The notes below the pieces were generated by a model. It was not told the origin of the DNA. It did no database searches and saw only the letters and a list, made by a program, of their open reading frames with translations. Source: Gnetum montanum (Eukaryota > Streptophyta > Gnetopsida > Gnetales > Gnetaceae). From it: a stretch of DNA of 64,000 bases. The translations under genes were made by a program, and so were the position numbers. Positions 59,663-64,000 of this stretch are shown here, one piece after another. The stretch covers positions 1,302-65,301 of the forward strand of contig MNCI01018426.1 of the NCBI GenBank assembly GCA_015680685.1, written 5' to 3'. How positions within the stretch are numbered: the stretch's first letter is position 1; each line of letters begins with the position of its first letter.

Positions 59663-60684
59663 TCAAACGGAAGGAGAAGGTGCAGGAGATATGTCAAGAC
59701 CCAACGAACCAGCAGACAGACTTGTCTTGGCGCTGAAGAAAACCTCTTCCACCAACACCCTGGATCCTGTTCTTTGCGCCTGGCACAGTCTCGGCAAATA
59801 CACACCTGCAAAATCAAACCATAATTAGAGGAAGAGCAGAATTCATCACCACAATGAACACAGAATTCAGAGAATGGAATTTAAAGAATGTTTTTGGAGT
59901 AAGAAGACTTAAGTTCCCCTCCCATTGAGGCTCCGGGTAATGATTCTATATTACCTTCAGCAGCAGCAAGATGAAAGTAGAGATGAACGATATTGGGGCA
60001 GGCAGAGTAGCAATTTGCAGAGCAGAGTTTGGCTGTGAAGGCTGAATCCAGTAGAGCATCGCTAGATATTCCCACGTTCATTCTGTCCAGGCCACAGGCC
60101 CTGATGCATTCATCACTTTCTATCAATCCTTTCACATTCTTCAGCCCTTCAATCTCCGAAGCCTGCAAATTCAATTCCACGTAAGTTTCACTTCTTGATG
60201 CTTAGAAGCAGCAGAATTTGTTTAGATTGATATTTGTTGGGAATCGGCATAATCACTTGGCATCTGTAAGCACGATGTCTAATTTCTGAATCATAATTCT
60301 TCTCCAAGACACATCTGTGGCCACTTGATGATACAGAGAATGCACACAACCCTACTGGCAGATCCTCGCATTCCATGGTTCCTACAAAACATCATGATAT
60401 ATATTGAACTGGTAATTTAAATACGACGTCTGTGTAGATGCAAAGAACTAATTACTTTCTAGATAAGGGCTTAACAAATTTGTGCAATATTCATATACTT
60501 TAAACATACACTTCCTATAGATATATAAAATGTCCAACAGGTTAATTAACTCATGCAAAGATTTGCATACCAGGACCATACAATTAACAAAACAACAAAA
60601 ATGTGTAAACGAACCTTGTGTGCACTGGAATAGGCAAATGATACTGAAGAAGGCCACAATAAGATTTGGATGATGACCAGCCAT
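59663..60684 (-). CDS. PAR1: PAR1-family secreted protein, four exons, intact
   Basis: Minus strand; exons 60684-60615, 60381-60257, 60162-59955 and 59805-59663, all introns GT...AG (233, 94 and 149 bp), phases consistent. The 546-nt reading frame gives 181 residues plus TGA. Residues 1-24 are a signal peptide ([14 protein letters not shown] core), so the product enters the secretory pathway. The mature part has the PAR1 family pattern: [19 protein letters not shown], then [19 protein letters not shown]...[19 protein letters not shown], and a short C-terminal SPAPSPS tail. Ten cysteines (28, 36, 47, 64, 84, 88, 112, 116, 120, 142) suggest disulfides. PAR1 was named as photoassimilate-responsive in tobacco; biochemical role is unknown. 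Length is usual for the family. It is the only intact gene here, surrounded by transposons. Confidence 0.93.
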
Positions 60685-60813
60685 GATTTCTGCTGCTGCT
60701 GAAGTTGTTTCTTGTGCTTGACAGTCTCAGAATCAGTCCAGTTAAGACGGTCAGGAAAAGGAAAACTAAATGATGCTTATTGATGGGTTATTGTGCAGAT
60801 TTGCAGTGTTCTC

Positions 60814-60820
60814 ATTTATA
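60814..60820 (-). promoter_or_regulatory. Candidate TATA box of the PAR1 gene
   Basis: Minus strand reads TTATAAATGAGAAC; TATAAAT lies 130 bp upstream of the ATG, giving a 5' leader of about 100 nt, normal for a plant gene. Confidence 0.55.
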
Positions 60821-61560
60821 AGAATTGGAAGATTTGTTGTTGTTGTCATGGTGGGGACACTGGTGTGGACAGATTAGCTTGAGAACGGGTCTCAAGTGCC
60901 CATGAGAGTTGCCTGTGAGTGGAAAAGAAAAATAATGATAGGCATGAGTCCATATTTTGCAGCGGCGATCGCCAACTCGTGATATTTCATGGAATTTTGA
61001 ATTCCTGCACTTCCGTGTCGAAGAAGCAAAAGTGTTTTTTTCCCCTTCTATTGGGATTTCTGGTGTTTATGATGTGCTCTGTGGCTTCCGTTTGGTGGAA
61101 CAGAAGTTCCAGATCAAAGTTGGATGCAGCCAAACCTATCAGAATCTTAACGTTGAAGTTAAATTATCAAAACGTGGCAGTTGCTGAAGAATTTTGGTGT
61201 AACAACTTCTCACAACAAAACCCAGTCCCAGTTAGCGGTTCACCAAATTCTTGTCATTTTCATTTGACATGTTCAGCGTTGTACGATGTTAACAGAACAC
61301 AGACCGAGTCTTCAATGAAGAGTATTTTGCATGGTTCATTTTTTTAAATTTTCTTCATATTTTTTTAATTCTTCTGTTTCTGATTAGCGATCGTGGTTTG
61401 CACGCCTCATTTTCATTGCGTTTTCAAATGGACGTTTCCAAACGTGATGTGTTTTGGTTACGTCAACGGCCTGCGCTCGTGAGTTTAAGTCGCCTCTGAT
61501 TTCTTTTGACTATTTGGTTCAATTTTGTTTAATTGTAAATTTATTTTAAAAAATATTTGC
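60821..61560. other. PAR1 upstream region; unassigned 142-codon ORF on the plus strand
   Basis: 60919-61347 is an open plus-strand frame (it has a hydrophobic stretch FFPLLLGFLVFMMCSVASVW). It is not recognised; GC content is higher than in the transposons. It could be chance, an upstream exon, or a short divergent gene. Nothing else is seen to 61560. Confidence 0.25.
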
Positions 61561-61562
61561 TA

Positions 61563-61630
61563 GATGGTGTTGGCTGAGTGGCAAGTATACTATCTTTAAA
61601 AAGGGTTTCCTGTTCAATTCTAACCATGTA
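61563..61630 (+). repeat. tRNA-derived SINE head
   Basis: GGTGTTGGCTGAGTGGCAAG contains an A-box (TGGCTGAGTGG, 61571-61581) and 29 bases later a B-box-like TGTTCAATTCT (61611-61621). The layout resembles a Leu/Ser-type tRNA; probably a SINE. Confidence 0.4.
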
Positions 61631-61834
61631 TATCTTTAATCATTTTTGTTTCTTCCTGCACATATTTTGGTTTTGGATTTGCAGACTTCCTTATGGTTTT
61701 TTCCGCTGATATATTTTGGTTTGTGGATTTCCAGCTGGTATATCTTTTGTAGATTTTCATATTGTTTATAATTAGTAATTGGTTTTTTGAAATTGAAACT
61801 GAAATTTTATTGTCTCTGGTTTTTGGAATTTATT

Positions 61835-64000
61835 GAATAGAAGAAATGTATATGCTGTGAGTTTTGAAAACATCTTTAACAAATTACTCTTTTCTACCTA
61901 TTATAAATTTAATAATAAAATGGTCCTTCCAGCAATGCTGCTCTTTCCCTCCCATGGTAATGTTTAAAATAAATCAACCAAATTTTTAATTCTAATATTT
62001 GACCTATGCTTCCTCAATAGGACATTAGAAAAATGTGTGCTTCACCTTCAATGCTATTTGTCCCACAAAGTTGGCTTATACATTCTTCACAAGAAATTTT
62101 AACTTGGCTTATTATTCTTCACAAGAAACTTTACCTTGGCTTATTCATTCTTCACGAGAAATTTTAACTCTATCAATGTTGGGTCTAAGGCTTAGATATT
62201 AAACAAGAAGAGTTAGCTGATTGTAAAACCTTGTCAAATCTTAAGGATGACTTCTTTTTTGATTTTGTACATAGTAAGGCCTTTCCCAAATGCTATGTGC
62301 AACAATCAAGACAGAAAAAATGATCAAAGATTATTTGAAAGGTCTTTATAGAGGCAAATGGCAAAAAAAGACTCATGTAGCTAACCCCATTTTGTTGGGA
62401 CAAGGTAGGTTAATGATGATGATGATGATGAAATGGAATGAATTCATAAGCTTTTAATGCTTGAAGAATTTAAAGTGAAAAACAAACATAATATGATATC
62501 ATACTTCCTTAAGTAGAGATGATTTCATTATTGGTTGAAGCTATTTGTCAATTTATAGTCCTTGCTCATAATTTTTTTGCATTTTCATTCACTAAATACT
62601 TTTTAAAAAAGTAATGAGGGAAACCCATGATAGAAGATGGCTTCATGAAGAAGTTCTATATCTTAATAAATAGAATATTCAAGAGTATATTCTTTATTTT
62701 GATCTTAACCAAGTTTGCAAATTGGTAAAACAATCAATCTTTCAAAAACTATGGGAAAATGTAGAAGGAAAAAACAGATGTCTATTTTAATAATATTAAG
62801 GGAGGTCTCAATTTAAAGGCAAACCATTTATTTGCTACAATTTCTCATCATTTACAATACACAATTAGTATTTCACAAATGAGATATCATTATCTAAGAG
62901 TTGAAATAGGCAGAAGGCTCAAAATTCCTCATGAACAATGGATATGCCAACTATGCAATATAAATAGCATTGAAGATAAATAACACAATTTTTTGCAATG
63001 TCTTGCAATGGAGCACATTAGACATAGATGGGTATATTAGTTTCAAATTTGGTCAAATCATTCCAAATGTTAGAAAGAACACTTGTAATTTTCTTAAAGA
63101 TGTTTTGAAAACTTATAGGATGTATATTTCTATTGGTCAATGGACCATAGGGTCTATGGATGTAATTAAATTTTCTTTACAAATAATAAGAAACAACAAT
63201 AAATAAATAGTTTTTTCCTTCAACATTTTCTCAAAGCTTTTGGAATGTTCTTTGTTTCACCAATTTGCAAACTTGTTTAGGATTTGAATAAAGAATGTTT
63301 TCTTGAATATTACATTTATTGAGCCATAGGACTTCCTCATGAAAGCATCCTTTTATCTTAGTTCTATCACTTCTTTTTAGAGTATTTATCCAACCATAAT
63401 TAAAAAAAATTATAGATGTAAGCTATAAACTAACAAATAACTTCAACTTTTGAAAGCATCATTTGTACTTGAAGAAGCATATTGTCCTATTTTGTTTGTC
63501 TCTTTGCTTTAAATTCTTTAATTAAAAAAATTCCAAATTTCTTGTATTTATTTCCAATATTTATTTGCTAGATGAGGACCCATTACTACACACCAATAAA
63601 CAACATTTGGTTGAACAATGATATTAATGAATTGTTTTTGGATAACCTGTGCTAAAATAAATTACTTCTTACATTTTTTCTTAACACAAAAAAGTTTTTC
63701 ATACCACTTGCAACTCTTTGTGTGATACACCAACCCTTTACAGGAGCATTTTAGACCAAGGATATTGGCAAGAGGTTATGTCAACGTGTTCATTTCTTAC
63801 TAAAATTGAATATCTCATTAAGTGTGCACAAATCATAACTTTACTTTTTTGGATATTAACTTTATTTTTCATTGCTGACAAAAGTCATAAGAGTATTGAC
63901 TGTTTGTAAAAATTATTCCCCTGAATTTGAAATTAAGACAACACTACCAGGATAAAGATTCCTGATAGGTACTCTAATAAATAGATTTTCAATTTTTTTG
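61835..64000 (-). mobile_element. LINE remnants, copy 3, with an opposite-strand LINE piece inside
   Basis: 61835-62200 and 63230-64000 match copy 2 (minus strand). A degraded zinc motif lies at about 62100-61990 (ISQLCGTNSIEGEAHIFLMS) and the ORF2 C-terminal part upstream. Between them, 62620-63190 reads on the plus strand: LRVEIGRRLKIPHEQWICQL continuing CNINSIED...HNFLQC, a second copy of the same zinc motif in opposite orientation. All frames are broken. Confidence 0.45.
62378..62431 (+). mobile_element. 3' end of an RTE-type LINE or SINE with (ATG)n tail
   Basis: GCTAACCCCATTTTGTTGGGACAAGGTAGG followed by an ATGATGATGATGATGATG run. The ACCCCAT...GTTGGGA.AAGG plus trinucleotide tail is the form I know for plant RTE-clade LINE 3' ends and their SINE partners. 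Confidence 0.45.

Noticed and set aside
60448-60614. Continuation of the PAR1 first exon ORF to 60448
   Set aside because: Runs into intron 1; the GT at 60614-60613 and AG at 60383-60382 join the frame to the conserved CEDLP segment.
1-64000. CRISPR array, bacterial operon or prophage
   Set aside because: No regular spacer-repeat structure, ribosome-binding sites or operon-like ORFs; the features are those of a plant nuclear genome.

Overview
The window is nuclear DNA from a land plant. The evidence is a four-exon gene with canonical GT/AG introns for a plant-specific PAR1-family secreted protein, Ty3/gypsy retroelements primed by tRNA-Asp, Ty1/copia and LINE debris, and an endogenous pararetrovirus relic. 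Almost everything else is old, nested, mutationally decayed transposon sequence. This fits a very large, slowly purged genome such as a gymnosperm, but that placement is inference; no organelle or bacterial signal is seen.

Layout. 1-2605: 3' end of a plus-strand gag-only LTR element, with its truncated 3' LTR. 2606-12185: two minus-strand gag-bearing relics, M0 (5' LTR at 5279-5784) and M1 (gag 11201-7724, 5' LTR at 11330-12185); a solo LTR (10080-10869) sits inside the M1 gag. 12186-12765: LINE fragment with a striking hairpin. 12766-23822: minus-strand autonomous-type Athila/Tat-like Ty3 element, called D here, with 5' LTR, gag, protease, RT, RNase H, integrase, spacer and an extra ORF2; its 3' end is lost. 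23823-26774: no recognised feature apart from a 22-nt poly-G run. 26775-33950: endogenous caulimovirid (plant pararetrovirus) relic. Part of it is present twice as an inverted pair, followed by coat-type zinc finger, protease, RT, RNase H, a C-terminal ORF and a leader/promoter-like region. 34650-41505: a minus-strand Ty1/copia element split by a complete plus-strand gag-only LTR retrotransposon (35044-41024, 5-bp TSD AGTAG). 41506-43061: an old LTR split by a solo LTR (42005-42750, TSD ATCTT). 44815-46238: second LINE fragment. 46244-58385: the best-preserved full-length Ty3 element in the window (12.1 kb, minus strand, both LTRs, TSD CTTAT). 58386-61560: low-repeat island holding the PAR1 gene. 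61563-64000: tRNA-like SINE head, RTE-like 3' end and LINE debris.

How the parts relate. All the Ty3 elements belong to one superfamily. They share LTR termini (TGATGA...TCATCA), a primer-binding site derived from the complement of the tRNA-Asp 3' end, Gag sequence, spacer and ORF2 traces. The 35-41 kb element and its relatives keep gag, spacer and an ORF2 stub but have no pol. Their Gag reading frame ends with the same short Ser-His-Gly-Gly tail that ends pol in the autonomous copies. The likely history is a deletion derivative that depended on full elements such as 46244-58385 for enzymes. None of the transposon or viral reading frames is intact. The PAR1 gene is the only convincing functional protein gene.
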